Assembly (NCBI RefSeq): GCF_014648575.1
Contig: NZ_BMRJ01000001.1
Span: 1,832,854-1,896,853 of the forward strand
Reading direction: 5' to 3'
Origin: Agromyces mediolanus
GTDB taxonomy: Bacteria; Actinomycetota; Actinomycetes; Actinomycetales; Microbacteriaceae
DNA length: 64,000 nucleotides
Shown: positions 18,415-28,069 of the stretch, piece by piece
How the letters are laid out: each line of letters begins with the position of its first letter
Position numbering within the stretch: position 1 is the first letter of the stretch
The notes under the pieces: model-generated
Told to the model about the DNA's origin: nothing
Database searches by the model: none
The model's input: the letters and a program-made list of their open reading frames with translations, nothing else
Made by a program: the position numbers and the translations under genes

Positions 18415-19038
18415 TTACACCACGTCGGGCGTGAACTCGTCCACTACGGCGGCCGAGATCGCCTGCAACTCCTGGCTGGTGGGACCGGGGTCGGCGACGA
18501 AGACGGCGCGACGGTAGTAGCGCAGCTCGAGGATCGACTCGAGGATGTCGGCGAGGGCACGGTGCCCGCCGTGCTTCGCCGGCGCGTTGAAGTACGCGCG
18601 CGGGAACCAGCGCTTCGCCAGCTCCTTGATCGAGGAGACATCGACGTTGCGGTAGTGCAGGTGGGCGTCGAGCCGGGGCATGAACTTCGTCAGGAAGGCG
18701 CGGTCGGTGCCGATCGAGTTGCCGGCGAGGGGCGCCTTCTGCTCCTCGGGGACGTGCTGGAGCACGTACTCGAGCACCTGGTACTCGGCGTCGGCGAGCG
18801 AGACGCCGCTCGGGATCTCGTCGATGAGGCCGGACTCCGTGTGCATCGCGCGCACGAAGTCGTTCATGTGCTCGAGCGCGCTCGCATCGGGCTTGATGAC
18901 GATGCTGATGCCGTCGTCGACGGGGTTCAGCTCGTAATCGGTGATGACGACGGCGATCTCGACCAGTTCGTCGACCTCGAGGTCGAGTCCGGTCATCTCG
19001 CAGTCGATCCAGACCAGTCGGTCGCTCGCGCTTGCCAT
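18415..19038 (-). CDS. orn: oligoribonuclease
   Basis: 3'-to-5' DEDDh exoribonuclease that degrades 2-5-nt RNA fragments, including pGpG from cyclic di-GMP turnover. ExoI motif is LVWIDCEMTGLD (about residues 8-19); the ExoIII region with the catalytic His is in HGGHRALADILESI (about 156-169). The 207 residues are typical. TAGACT (19050-19045) lies six bases before the ATG, suggesting a leaderless mRNA. The tRNA-His gene follows on the same strand. Confidence 0.96.
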   Translation of the reverse strand: MASASDRLVWIDCEMTGLDLEVDELVEIAVVITDYELNPVDDGISIVIKPDASALEHMNDFVRAMHTESGLIDEIPSGVSLADAEYQVLEYVLQHVPEEQKAPLAGNSIGTDRAFLTKFMPRLDAHLHYRNVDVSSIKELAKRWFPRAYFNAPAKHGGHRALADILESILELRYYRRAVFVADPGPTSQELQAISAAVVDEFTPDVV

Positions 19039-19044
19039 GCGGCG

Positions 19045-19050
19045 AGTCTA
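19045..19050 (-). promoter_or_regulatory. -10 box TAGACT of orn (leaderless spacing)
   Basis: Minus-strand TAGACT, six bases, then ATG at 19038. Confidence 0.5.
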
Positions 19051-19102
19051 CCGGCGAGCGGGGCGGCGGCCGGGAGCGGTCTCCGGAGGCGGTGCGCCGG
19101 CG

Positions 19103-19175
19103 TCCCCCCGGAGAGATTCGAACTCCCGACCAAGTGGGTAGAAGCCACCTGCTCTGTCCACTGAGCTACGGGGGG
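19103..19175 (-). tRNA. tRNA-Arg (TCT anticodon)
   Basis: Minus-strand cloverleaf: acceptor CCCCCCG/CGGGGGG, D-arm TAGCTCAGTGGACAGAGC, anticodon arm GGTGG-CTTCTAC-CCACT giving TCT, T-arm GGAGTTCGAATCTCC, discriminator A. CCA is not encoded. It reads AGA/AGG codons, which are rare in this genome. Confidence 0.94.
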
Positions 19176-19215
19176 CCGGCACGACCGCCGAAGACAGCAT
19201 AGCGAGCCCGGAGCC

Positions 19216-20436
19216 TCACCCCTCCGTCGGCACGTCGAGGCGGTCGGGGCTGGGAGCGCTCGGGGCGTCCGCCGCGCGACGCCTGAGCGAGAGCGCGACG
19301 AGCGGGAACACGAGCACCGAGAGCATGCCGGCGCCGACGAGCGCCGCCGCCGTGCCGCTCGGCAGTTCGCCGCGATCGACGCCGATCGCGGTCACCGCGA
19401 CGATGATCGGCAGGCCGGTCGCGCCGAAGAGCAGGGTCGCGCCGCGGTCCCGCCAGTCGCTTCCCTGCGGGGCGGCGAGCATGGAGGGGACGCCTCGCAC
19501 GACGAGCAGGAGCAGCACGAAGATGGGGAGCAGGAGCAGGTTCCGCGGGTCCGAGGTGAGGCCGGCGAGGTCGAAGGTCACGCCCGTGTTGATGAAGAAG
19601 ATCGGCACGAGGAAGCCGTAGCCGATCGCTTCCAGCTTGCGCTCGATGAGCTCCGTGTCCGGCTCGGGTGCGCCGTTCAGCAGCAATCGGTACAGCACAC
19701 CCGCCGCGAACGCGCCGAGCAGCATGTCGAGGTCGAGCACCGTGCTGAGCGCGACGAGGGCGGCGAGGATGAGCAGCACGAGTCGCACCGCAAACTGTCC
19801 GCTCGTGCGCAGCGTCGCGGTGATGACTCGGTGCAGGCGACGACCGGCGCCGCTCGCGGCGGCCCAGATCGCGAGACCCGTGATCACCGCGAACGCGAGC
19901 AGGACGAGGGTCGCGACGCCGGGCGCGCGCCCGCTGAGGAAGAGCGAGATCGCGATGAGCGGGCCGAACTCGCCGACGGCGCCGATCGCGAGAACGCCGA
20001 TGCCGAAGGGAGTGCGCAGCTCGCCGGCGTCGCGGAGCACCGGCATGATCGTGCCGAGCGCGGTCGAGGTGAGCGCGATGCCGATGAATGCGGCGGCTGG
20101 CAGGGACGGGGCGAGGAGGGCGGCGATGCCGACGCCGGCGCAGAGCGACACGATCCAGCCGATGGTCGCGCGGCGCAGCGGCCGGCCCCGGATCGTGCGC
20201 AGGTCGATCTCGTTGCCGGCCAGGAAGAACAGCATGGCGAGGCCGAAGTCGGCGAGCATGCCCGTGAAGTCGTCGGGCCGGATCCAGCCGAGCAGCGAGG
20301 GGCCGAGCACGAGGCCGAGCACGATCTCGAAGACCACGAGCGGGATCGCGACGAGCCTGCCGACGCCGCGGACGAGCAGCGGCGCGGCGACCGCGACGGC
20401 CGGGAAGAGCACGAGCGTGCCGATCGAAACATCCAT
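19216..20436 (-). CDS. cation:proton antiporter (CPA2/KefB-type)
   Basis: Integral membrane exchanger of Na+ or K+ for H+, 406 residues with about twelve hydrophobic segments and no cytoplasmic TrkA/RCK nucleotide-binding domain at the C-terminus. Conserved elements are LVLGPSLLGWI, LFFLAGNEIDL and the long cytoplasmic loop with LIERKLEAIGYGFLVPIFFINTG near residues 265-287. I chose the ATG at 20436 (MDVSIGTLVLFP) because GGAGGGGG precedes it. A TACGCT -10 candidate lies at about 20510-20505. The gene is divergent from nadE. Confidence 0.86.
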   Translation of the reverse strand: MDVSIGTLVLFPAVAVAAPLLVRGVGRLVAIPLVVFEIVLGLVLGPSLLGWIRPDDFTGMLADFGLAMLFFLAGNEIDLRTIRGRPLRRATIGWIVSLCAGVGIAALLAPSLPAAAFIGIALTSTALGTIMPVLRDAGELRTPFGIGVLAIGAVGEFGPLIAISLFLSGRAPGVATLVLLAFAVITGLAIWAAASGAGRRLHRVITATLRTSGQFAVRLVLLILAALVALSTVLDLDMLLGAFAAGVLYRLLLNGAPEPDTELIERKLEAIGYGFLVPIFFINTGVTFDLAGLTSDPRNLLLLPIFVLLLLVVRGVPSMLAAPQGSDWRDRGATLLFGATGLPIIVAVTAIGVDRGELPSGTAAALVGAGMLSVLVFPLVALSLRRRAADAPSAPSPDRLDVPTEG

Positions 20437-20548
20437 GGTTCCCCCTCCGGCGCCGATCGCCCGGGACCGGCGTATCCGATGCCGCGGGCGCTGCGCTGTC
20501 GCCGAGCGTAGCGCGCGGCCGCGTAGCACGGCCGAAACACGCGAGCGC

Positions 20549-20554
20549 TAGGGT
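20549..20554 (+). promoter_or_regulatory. -10 box TAGGGT of nadE (leaderless spacing)
   Basis: TAGGGT is six bases before the ATG at 20561. Confidence 0.5.
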
Positions 20555-20560
20555 CGAGGC

Positions 20561-21382
20561 ATGCGAGCGATGCAGGCCACGATCATCGAGGAACTCCATG
20601 TCCGCCCCCGGATCGACGCAGCCGAGGAGGTCGCGGAACGGGTGCGGTTCCTGCAGGACTACCTGCGCCGAACGGGGGCTGCCGGCCTGGTGCTCGGCAT
20701 CAGCGGCGGGCAGGACTCCTCGCTCGCCGGCCGGCTCTGCCAGCTCGCAGTCGAGGGCCTGCGGGCGGACGGGCTCGAGGCGAGCTTCGTCGCCGTGCGC
20801 CTGCCCTATCGCGTGCAGCACGACGAGGCCGACGCGCAGCTCGCGCTGGACTTCATCCGCCCCGACGAGCGGGTCGTCTTCGACATCGGTCGTGGCGTCG
20901 ACGGCGTCGACGAGGAGTACGCCGATGCGCTCGGCACCGAGTTGAGCGACTTCGGCAAGGGCAATGTGAAGGCCCGGATGCGCATGATCGCGCAGTACGC
21001 GATCGCGGGCGAGCGCCGGATGCTGGTCGTCGGCACCGACCATGCCGCCGAAGCGGTCACCGGCTTCTTCACGAAGTTCGGGGACGGCGGTGCGGATCTG
21101 CTTCCGCTCACCGGCCTCACCAAGCGCCAGGGGCGCTCGCTGCTCGAGGTGCTCGAGGCGCCCGAGCGGCTCTACCTGAAGATTCCCACGGCGGATCTCC
21201 TCGACGACGACCCGGGCCAGTCCGACGAGGCGAATCTCGGGCTGAGCTACCGCGATCTCGACGAGTACCTCGAGGGTGGGGAGGTCGATGACGCGGTCGC
21301 CGAGCGCATCGAGGCCCGCTATCTGCAGACCCGGCACAAGCGCGAGACCCCGGCGTCGAAGTTCGACGACTGGTGGCGGTAG
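20561..21382 (+). CDS. nadE: NH3-dependent NAD(+) synthetase
   Basis: Last step of NAD synthesis: adenylates nicotinic acid adenine dinucleotide and replaces AMP with ammonia. ATP-pyrophosphatase P-loop [12 protein letters not shown] at about residues 47-58; other conserved parts are [29 protein letters not shown] and the C-terminal [14 protein letters not shown]. With 273 residues it lacks the glutaminase domain found in mycobacterial enzymes. Start is supported by the leaderless TAGGGT box. A bidirectional terminator follows. Confidence 0.95.
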   Translation: MRAMQATIIEELHVRPRIDAAEEVAERVRFLQDYLRRTGAAGLVLGISGGQDSSLAGRLCQLAVEGLRADGLEASFVAVRLPYRVQHDEADAQLALDFIRPDERVVFDIGRGVDGVDEEYADALGTELSDFGKGNVKARMRMIAQYAIAGERRMLVVGTDHAAEAVTGFFTKFGDGGADLLPLTGLTKRQGRSLLEVLEAPERLYLKIPTADLLDDDPGQSDEANLGLSYRDLDEYLEGGEVDDAVAERIEARYLQTRHKRETPASKFDDWWR

Positions 21383-21415
21383 CCGCTGCGCCGGGCGACT
21401 CGAGCGCAGAATGAG

Positions 21416-21452
21416 GAAGCCCCGTCGGACCGGTTCGGTCCGACGGGGCTTC
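21416..21452. terminator. bidirectional terminator between nadE and the convergent membrane-protein gene
   Basis: Perfect 17-bp inverted repeat (GAAGCCCCGTCGGACCG and its complement) with a three-base loop; CTTCTTCC follows on the plus strand. Confidence 0.85.
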
Positions 21453-21497
21453 TTCCGTGGTGGTTTGCGGCACGCGGCCGCCGCCGAGTGGGCGCGC

Positions 21498-22181
21498 TCA
21501 GCGCGCCGAGTCGCTGGGGGCGAGGGGAGTCGTGGCAGCGGACTCCGGTACGGACGACGACTGAGCCGCGGTCGCCACGGGAACGGTGCGGGCGTCCGCC
21601 ACCGCGTCACTGTCGCGGAACCGCTCGTGATGCTGCGTCGCGACCCAGGCGTCCTGCTCGTCCATGACCGACTGCTCCGGCGCCTGGCGCTGCGAACGCC
21701 ACCGCTCGAGATCGTTCTGGAACTGGCGCTTGGTGCGTGAAGGACGGCGCTGCCATTCGAGCAGGCGGTCGCGGAACTCGGCCACCGCGGGGTCGAGCTG
21801 GTACCCGAACGTCGCGGAGGCGCGCTTGAGCTCGTGCAGCTGGTGCGCCGACCAGTTCGCGGCGACATCGGCACCGCGGATCGGAAGGGTCCGGACGAGA
21901 ATGTCCGCCTGCCCGACCGCGCGGTCGGCCAGCACCTGCTCCTGCGGAGTCAGGGAGTTCCAGACGGATGCCTCGGTCGCCGCATCGACGAGCGCGGCGA
22001 TCGCGGCCGTCTTGAGCTCGCGGTCGCGTTGGGCGACCACTCGCTTGACCGCTCCGCTGGCGATCCACGCCGCGAGCAGACCGGCGGCGAGCACCGCGAA
22101 GAAGAGCACGACGGCCGAGAAGACCGCGGGCCGCGAAGCGCTCGAGTCGAGCCAGGAGATGAGATCAGTCCACCACTGCAT
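21498..22181 (-). CDS. single-pass membrane protein, function unknown
   Basis: 227 residues. One N-terminal membrane helix (VFSAVVLFFAVLAAGLLAAWIASG, roughly residues 20-43) follows a short Trp-rich start (MQWWTDLISWL). The rest is a long helical, charged cytoplasmic region (residues 45-180) rich in Gln and Arg (FRDRLLEWQRRPSRTKRQFQNDLERWRSQRQ) and an Ala/Ser/Pro tail without structure. I do not recognise a named domain. TACGCT (22193-22188) lies six bases before the ATG. Confidence 0.75.
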   Translation of the reverse strand: MQWWTDLISWLDSSASRPAVFSAVVLFFAVLAAGLLAAWIASGAVKRVVAQRDRELKTAAIAALVDAATEASVWNSLTPQEQVLADRAVGQADILVRTLPIRGADVAANWSAHQLHELKRASATFGYQLDPAVAEFRDRLLEWQRRPSRTKRQFQNDLERWRSQRQAPEQSVMDEQDAWVATQHHERFRDSDAVADARTVPVATAAQSSSVPESAATTPLAPSDSAR

Positions 22182-22187
22182 GAGCGC

Positions 22188-22193
22188 AGCGTA
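22188..22193 (-). promoter_or_regulatory. -10 box TACGCT (leaderless spacing)
   Basis: Minus-strand TACGCT, six bases, then ATG at 22181. Confidence 0.4.
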
Positions 22194-22262
22194 ACCGGCG
22201 CTCCGGCGTGCGCTCGCACGTGCGCGCGGCGTGCCATGAAGCCGCCACGCTCTGCTGCCGAA

Positions 22263-22508
22263 TCAGCGGAAGACCTCGGCCGCGTCGCGGGGTGACCAGA
22301 ACTCGCCGAGATCGATGCCCTGCCGCCCGCCCGGGAGCACCCGCCGCGAGCTGAAGCGTTCGACGCCGCCGATCTCGCGGCGGCGGATGTGGCCGAGCAG
22401 CGCGCCGTCGCTCGCCGCGACCCGCCACAGATCGGGTGCGGCCGCGGCGAAGTTCAGACCGGGGATGCGGTCGGGGAACGGCTCACGGATGGAGATGGTC
22501 ATGGACAT
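22263..22508 (-). CDS. small hypothetical protein
   Basis: 81 residues, no signal peptide or membrane helix. The core DLWRVAASDGALLGHIRRRE followed by ERFSSRRVLPGGRQGIDLGEFWSPRDAAEVF has the look of a small conserved beta-strand domain, possibly describing a DNA- or nucleotide-binding fold, but I recognise no family with confidence. GAGAGGAGC directly upstream of the ATG at 22508 supports the start. The aldo-keto reductase gene lies 79 bases upstream on the same strand, so they may be cotranscribed. Confidence 0.6.
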   Translation of the reverse strand: MSMTISIREPFPDRIPGLNFAAAAPDLWRVAASDGALLGHIRRREIGGVERFSSRRVLPGGRQGIDLGEFWSPRDAAEVFR

Positions 22509-22587
22509 GTCGCTCCTCTCTTCGTGCAGCCGGCCCTGCGTCTGCTTCGAAGGTACGGGCGACCACCGACATCCGGACGGAACTGTC

Positions 22588-23595
22588 TCAGTCCCGCGCG
22601 GTGCCGTCGACGGCGAGCGGTTCGATGGCCGCGATCTCCGCCTCGTCCAGCGCCGGTGCGTCGAGCGCCGCGACGTTCTGCTCGAGTTGCTGCACGCTCG
22701 ACGCGCCGATGATGGCGCTCGCGACCTGCGGCTGCCGCAGCACCCAGCTGAGGGCGAGCTGGGCGAGCGTCTGCCCGCGGCGCTGCGCGATCCCGTTCAG
22801 GGCGCGGGCGCGCTCGAGGTACGTCTCGCCGATTCGCTCCGCGCTCAGGAAGCGGCTCGTCGCCGCGCGTGAGTCCGCGGGGATCGCCCCGTCGAGGTAG
22901 CGGTCGGTGAGGAGCCCCTGCGCGAGCGGCGAGTAGACGATCGCCGAGGCGCCCACCTCGTCGAGCACGGGCAGGAAGCCGCGCTCGATGTGGCGGTCGA
23001 ACATGGAGTAGCTCGGCTGGTGCAGGGTGAGCGGCACGCCCTCCGCGGCGAGCGCCTCGGCGGCACGCGCGGTCTCCTCCGGCGAGTAGTTGGAGACGCC
23101 GACGTACAGCGCCTTGCCCCGGCGGACCGCCGTGGCGAGGGCGCCCATCGTCTCCTCGATCGGGGTGTCGGGGTCCGGGCGGTGCGAGTAGAACACGTCG
23201 ACGTAGTCGAGTCCGAGTCGAGCGAGGCTCTGGTCGAGCGAGGCGAGCACGTGCTTGCGGGAGCCCCACTCGCCGTACGGTCCCGGCCACATGTCGTAGC
23301 CCGCCTTGCTCGAGACGATGAGCTCGTCGCGGTACCGGCCGAGCCCGGTGGTGAGGATCCGGCCGAAGTTCGTCTCCGCCGAGCCGGGCGGCGGCCCGTA
23401 GTTGTTGGCGAGGTCGAAGTGCGTGATGCCGAGGTCGAAGGCGCGGTGCACGATCGCGCGCTGCCGATCGAGCGGCCGCGCGTCGCCGAAGTTGTGCCAG
23501 AGCCCGAGCGAGAGCGACGGCAGGCGGAGCCCGCTCCGCCCCACGCGGCGGTAGGGCATGCGGTCGTAGCGCGCGGAGCCGGCGATGTGGGTCAT
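22588..23595 (-). CDS. aldo/keto reductase (YghZ/GpR-like)
   Basis: NADPH-dependent carbonyl reductase of the (beta/alpha)8 aldo-keto reductase superfamily, 335 residues. Catalytic tetrad residues are visible: Asp and Tyr in THFDLANNYGPPPG (about 64-77), Lys in IVSSKAGYDMWPGPYGEWGS (about 100-119), and His in FYSHRPDP (about 138-145). The YDMWPGPYGEWGSRK segment and the C-terminal ASAIIGASSVQQLEQN are characteristic of YghZ-type L-glyceraldehyde-3-phosphate reductases and the related potassium-channel beta subunits. I chose the ATG at 23595 (MTHIAGSARYDRMPYRRVG); a longer frame from 23706 has no conserved sequence. The true substrate is not determinable. Confidence 0.9.
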   Translation of the reverse strand: MTHIAGSARYDRMPYRRVGRSGLRLPSLSLGLWHNFGDARPLDRQRAIVHRAFDLGITHFDLANNYGPPPGSAETNFGRILTTGLGRYRDELIVSSKAGYDMWPGPYGEWGSRKHVLASLDQSLARLGLDYVDVFYSHRPDPDTPIEETMGALATAVRRGKALYVGVSNYSPEETARAAEALAAEGVPLTLHQPSYSMFDRHIERGFLPVLDEVGASAIVYSPLAQGLLTDRYLDGAIPADSRAATSRFLSAERIGETYLERARALNGIAQRRGQTLAQLALSWVLRQPQVASAIIGASSVQQLEQNVAALDAPALDEAEIAAIEPLAVDGTARD

Positions 23596-23761
23596 GCCCT
23601 CATCCTGGCCGATCCGAGCGGCGACGGGGGACACCGGGATCTCGATCGCATCGCCCGGTTCGCGACGCTCGTCCCCAACGGCGCGCGCCAATCGGAGACT
23701 CTCCACAGAAGCAGGCTCTGGGGCCCTCAGAGCGCGCGGTCCCGAGCAGGCTGAATCGCAC

Positions 23762-23804
23762 GCGGCATCCGGGGCGATCCCGGCACGAGCGCCCCGGATG
23801 CCGC
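23762..23804. repeat. perfect 15-bp inverted repeat upstream of the SSB gene
   Basis: GCGGCATCCGGGGCG at 23762-23776 pairs perfectly with 23790-23804 across a 13-base loop. It ends 39 bases before the SSB-like gene, in a 248-base gap where the only other neighbour is the divergent aldo-keto reductase gene. There is no T-tract, and no upstream plus-strand gene for which it would be a terminator. Confidence 0.7.
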
Positions 23805-23843
23805 CAGGGCGCCGGCTGGCGGCGCCCGGAGAGCGAGGAGACC

Positions 23844-24386
23844 ATGAACGAGGACAACATCGCCGTGACCGGGATCGTCGGCAGCGACCCGCGAACCTAT
23901 GTGACGGCGAAGGGGGTGCCGATCGTGTCGTTCCGGCTCGCGTCGTCGCGACGCGTGTTCGATCGCGAGCGGGGCGAGTGGCACGACGGCGAGACCAACT
24001 GGTACACCGTGTCGGCCTTCCGGCGGTTGGCCGATCACGTCGGCTTCTCGGTGCGCAAGGGCGAGCACGTCGTCGTCACCGGACGGCTGCGCATCCGGGC
24101 CTGGCAGACCGCGGAACGGCAGGGCACCACAGCGGAGATCGATGCCGAGGCGATCGGCCACGACCTGAACTGGGCGATGACCCGCCCCCGGCGCATCCAG
24201 CCCGGGCCGAACGACGGCGCCCGGCAGAACGGCGAGACGGTGCGCGAGGACCGCGAGGCCGACGCGGTCGGATTCGCGTCTGAGGCACGCGACTCGCGCA
24301 CCGAGCAGCTCGAGGAGCTCGAGGAGGGGGAGCTCGACGCGGCGTTCGACGAGGCCTTCCAGGCCCTCGCCGGCCCGAGCACCTAG
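23844..24386 (+). CDS. single-stranded DNA-binding protein paralogue
   Basis: OB-fold SSB family protein, 180 residues. The fold spans residues 1-115: ITVTGIVG-type first strand (NIAVTGIVGSDPRTYVTAKGVPIVSFRLAS), NWYTVSAFRRLADHV and KGEHVVVTGRLRIRAW. The C-terminal part (about 120-180) is hydrophilic and acidic (LEELEEGELDAAFDEAF) but ends ALAGPST, without the DDDIPF-like tip that recruits partner proteins. It is probably an accessory SSB rather than the replicative one, which usually sits beside rpsF and rpsR. GCGAGGAGACC precedes the ATG. Its TAG stop forms part of the next gene's -10 box. Confidence 0.85.
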   Translation: MNEDNIAVTGIVGSDPRTYVTAKGVPIVSFRLASSRRVFDRERGEWHDGETNWYTVSAFRRLADHVGFSVRKGEHVVVTGRLRIRAWQTAERQGTTAEIDAEAIGHDLNWAMTRPRRIQPGPNDGARQNGETVREDREADAVGFASEARDSRTEQLEELEEGELDAAFDEAFQALAGPST

Positions 24387-24389
24387 ACT
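24384..24389 (+). promoter_or_regulatory. -10 box TAGACT of the lipoprotein gene, overlapping the SSB stop codon
   Basis: The TAG stop (24384-24386) begins TAGACT. A start near 24396 would give a leader of about 35 bases carrying GAGGAGC before the ATG at 24431. Confidence 0.45.
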
Positions 24390-24430
24390 CGTGGGGTGCG
24401 GCGATCGCCGCCCCGAGCGAGGAGCGAGCG

Positions 24431-24916
24431 ATGCGACGGCGAGCGAGTCAGGTGACGGGTGCAGCGGCGCTGACGTTCGCGACCGCGGTCCTCCTGGCCG
24501 GATGCTTCGGGGGCGCCCCGAGCCCGAGCGACAGCGCACGGCCGAGCCCTGACGCGAGCACCCCGCCGACCGCGGTCGAGCCACTCGTGCTGCAGCCCGA
24601 CGCCTCGGCCGACGAGAACCTGCCCTTCTTCGATCAGGTGAACACCGGCGTCGTCGCCGCGAATGCCGCCGCGGGCGGGCGCGACTTCATCGACGCCCTC
24701 GTCGCGGCCGGGTTCGACAAAGCGGCGATGTCGGTGACGGCCGACCAGACGACGCTCGGCGAGCCCGCCGACTCGATCCAGTTCGCCGTCGCGTTCCAGG
24801 GCGCCTGCCTGGTCGGTCAGTACGGCCCGAAATCGGGCGGCTACCACGGAGCGGTGCGCCCGGTGCTCGGCGACGGCGGATGCCTCATCGGACAGACCCG
24901 GCCCATAGACTGGTAG
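24431..24916 (+). CDS. DUF6993-type lipoprotein
   Basis: 161-residue exported lipoprotein. A basic start and hydrophobic stretch (GAAALTFATAVLLAGC) end in the lipobox LAGC with the lipidated cysteine at residue 25, then a Ser/Pro linker of about 35 residues. The folded domain (about 60-161) runs from LPFFDQVNTGVVAANA to CLIGQTRPIDW. Two cysteines in repeated G-x-CL[VI]GQ contexts (about residues 129 and 152) probably form a disulfide. Function unknown. GAGGAGC precedes the ATG. ettA begins five bases after its stop. Confidence 0.8.
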   Translation: MRRRASQVTGAAALTFATAVLLAGCFGGAPSPSDSARPSPDASTPPTAVEPLVLQPDASADENLPFFDQVNTGVVAANAAAGGRDFIDALVAAGFDKAAMSVTADQTTLGEPADSIQFAVAFQGACLVGQYGPKSGGYHGAVRPVLGDGGCLIGQTRPIDW

Positions 24917-24921
24917 GCGAC

Positions 24922-26604
<1,683 letters not shown>

Positions 26605-26605
26605 C

Positions 26606-27085
26606 ATGCGGCTGCACGTGCCGACCCCGCTCCGCTGGAGCGACCTGGACGCGTACGGGCACGTCAACAACGCCCGGATGCTGAGCCTCCTCGAGGAGGC
26701 TCGCATCCAGGCGTTCTGGGTGAACGACGACGGCTCCGTCGAGCACGCCGTGGGCGCGTCCACGGCCGTGCTCGACGCGACGCCCGGGGCGACGACGGTC
26801 ACGCTCATCGCCAGGCAGGAGGTCGAGTACCTCGCGCCGATCCCGTACCAGCGGCTCCCGCTCGACATCGAGCTCTGGATCGGCCACATGGGCGGGGCGA
26901 GCCTCGACGTCTGCTACGAGGTGTACTCGCCGCTCGGAGCCGAACCGCGCACGCTCTACACGCGAGCCTCGACGACGATCGTGCTCGTCGACGCTGCGAG
27001 CGAGCGCCCTCGGCGCATCACCGACGACGAGCGCGCGGCCTGGGAGCCGTACCTCGAAGCCCCGGTCGCGTTCCGGCGAGGCTGA
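26606..27085 (+). CDS. acyl-CoA thioesterase (4HBT/YbgC-like hotdog)
   Basis: Single hotdog domain of 159 residues that hydrolyses acyl-CoA thioesters. The catalytic signature RWSDLDAYGHVNNARMLSLLEEAR (residues 10-33, quoted in parts: RWSDLDAYGHVNN) holds the conserved Asp and His-Val-Asn of the 4-hydroxybenzoyl-CoA thioesterase family. The ATG lies one base after the ettA stop, so the gene is probably translated from the ettA message. Substrate unknown; a housekeeping acyl-CoA role is likely. Confidence 0.87.
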   Translation: MRLHVPTPLRWSDLDAYGHVNNARMLSLLEEARIQAFWVNDDGSVEHAVGASTAVLDATPGATTVTLIARQEVEYLAPIPYQRLPLDIELWIGHMGGASLDVCYEVYSPLGAEPRTLYTRASTTIVLVDAASERPRRITDDERAAWEPYLEAPVAFRRG

Positions 27086-27097
27086 GCGAGTCGCGGC

Positions 27098-27586
27098 TCA
27101 CCGCTCCAGCGGAGTCTCGCTGAAGCCGCCCTCCCAGACGGCTCGGCTCCCGGACTCGCCGATCGCGACGAGCGTGATGACGGTCCCGGTTCCGACGGCG
27201 AGGCTCGCGACGATCAGCACGAGGGACGCGGCGACGCTCGCCCCGCGTCCCCTCGGCCGCCGTTCGAGGAGCGCCCAGGCGGACACCGCCACCGCGACGA
27301 CGAGCGATCCGACGAGCCACGGCACGATCGACTCGCCCCGCGCGGTGTGGTCCTGGATGAGGGGCGCGGGCGGAACCCGCACCTCCAGCCATTTTCCGGC
27401 CTCGATGGTGACGAGGCCGAGCGGCAGCAGCAGTGCGGTCCCGATCAGGGCCGGCAGCCAGAGCGTCCGACGTGCGCGGGGCCACGCCGCGAGCACGACG
27501 AGCAGCAGCGCGCAGAGCGGAGTGAGCACGACGACGGCGTGCACGAGCAGCACGTGCAGCGGCAGTCCCGCAATCTCGTAGTCCAC
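27098..27586 (-). CDS. DUF2231 membrane protein
   Basis: 162-residue integral membrane protein with four hydrophobic segments: the first GLPLHVLLVHAVVVLTPLCA is the DUF2231 hallmark with two histidines (about residues 10 and 15) that could bind heme or metal, the second LWLPALIGTALLLPLGLVTI, then VPWLVGSLVVAVAVSAWALL and VAASLVLIVASLAVGTGTVI. It begins six bases after the stop of the Rieske lipoprotein gene, so the two form an operon; such pairs are probably a small membrane redox unit, which is inferred from family and context. Confidence 0.82.
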   Translation of the reverse strand: MDYEIAGLPLHVLLVHAVVVLTPLCALLLVVLAAWPRARRTLWLPALIGTALLLPLGLVTIEAGKWLEVRVPPAPLIQDHTARGESIVPWLVGSLVVAVAVSAWALLERRPRGRGASVAASLVLIVASLAVGTGTVITLVAIGESGSRAVWEGGFSETPLER

Positions 27587-27592
27587 CGTGGG

Positions 27593-28069
27593 TCACCCGG
27601 AGACGACGACGCGATCCCCGTCGACCTCCACCGGGATCGCGGTCAACGGCTTCAAGGCGGGTCCCTGCAGCACGTCGCCGGTCGCAGCATCGAACTTCGA
27701 TCCGTGGCAGGGGCAGTCGAACTCCGCACCCGCCGCGGCGACCACGCACTGCTGGTGGGTGCAGATGGCGCTGAACGCCATCACGGCCCCGGCGGTGCGT
27801 TGCGAGAGGAGGATCGCCTCCCCGTCGACCGTCGCCGCGACGCTGCCGCCGACGGGGACGTCCGCGAGCTTGGCGAGCTCGCTGCCCGGCGCGAGGGCCG
27901 GAGCGGACTCGCCCCCGCTCCCGCTGCCTGAGCCGGTGGTCGAGTCGGAGCCTCCGTCCGCGTCGCCGGACGGTGCGCCGCCGGTCGCGCAGGCGGCGAG
28001 CACCAGCGCTCCGCCGGATCCGCCGAGCGCGATGAGCGCGCGTCGGCTGAGTCGAGTGGCATCGGACAT
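27593..28069 (-). CDS. Rieske [2Fe-2S] lipoprotein with twin-arginine signal
   Basis: 158-residue exported electron carrier. Signal: SRRALIALGGSGGALVLAAC, combining a twin-arginine motif with a lipobox (LAAC, lipidated Cys about residue 28). A Gly/Ser linker (about 30-60) leads to a Rieske domain with CTHQQC (about 102-107) and CPCHGS (about 119-124), supplying the two Cys and two His cluster ligands. AGGAGG six bases before the ATG supports the start at 28069. Downstream DUF2231 is cotranscribed. Since no cytochrome b or bc1 partner is nearby, it is not the respiratory QcrA protein. Confidence 0.92.
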   Translation of the reverse strand: MSDATRLSRRALIALGGSGGALVLAACATGGAPSGDADGGSDSTTGSGSGSGGESAPALAPGSELAKLADVPVGGSVAATVDGEAILLSQRTAGAVMAFSAICTHQQCVVAAAGAEFDCPCHGSKFDAATGDVLQGPALKPLTAIPVEVDGDRVVVSG

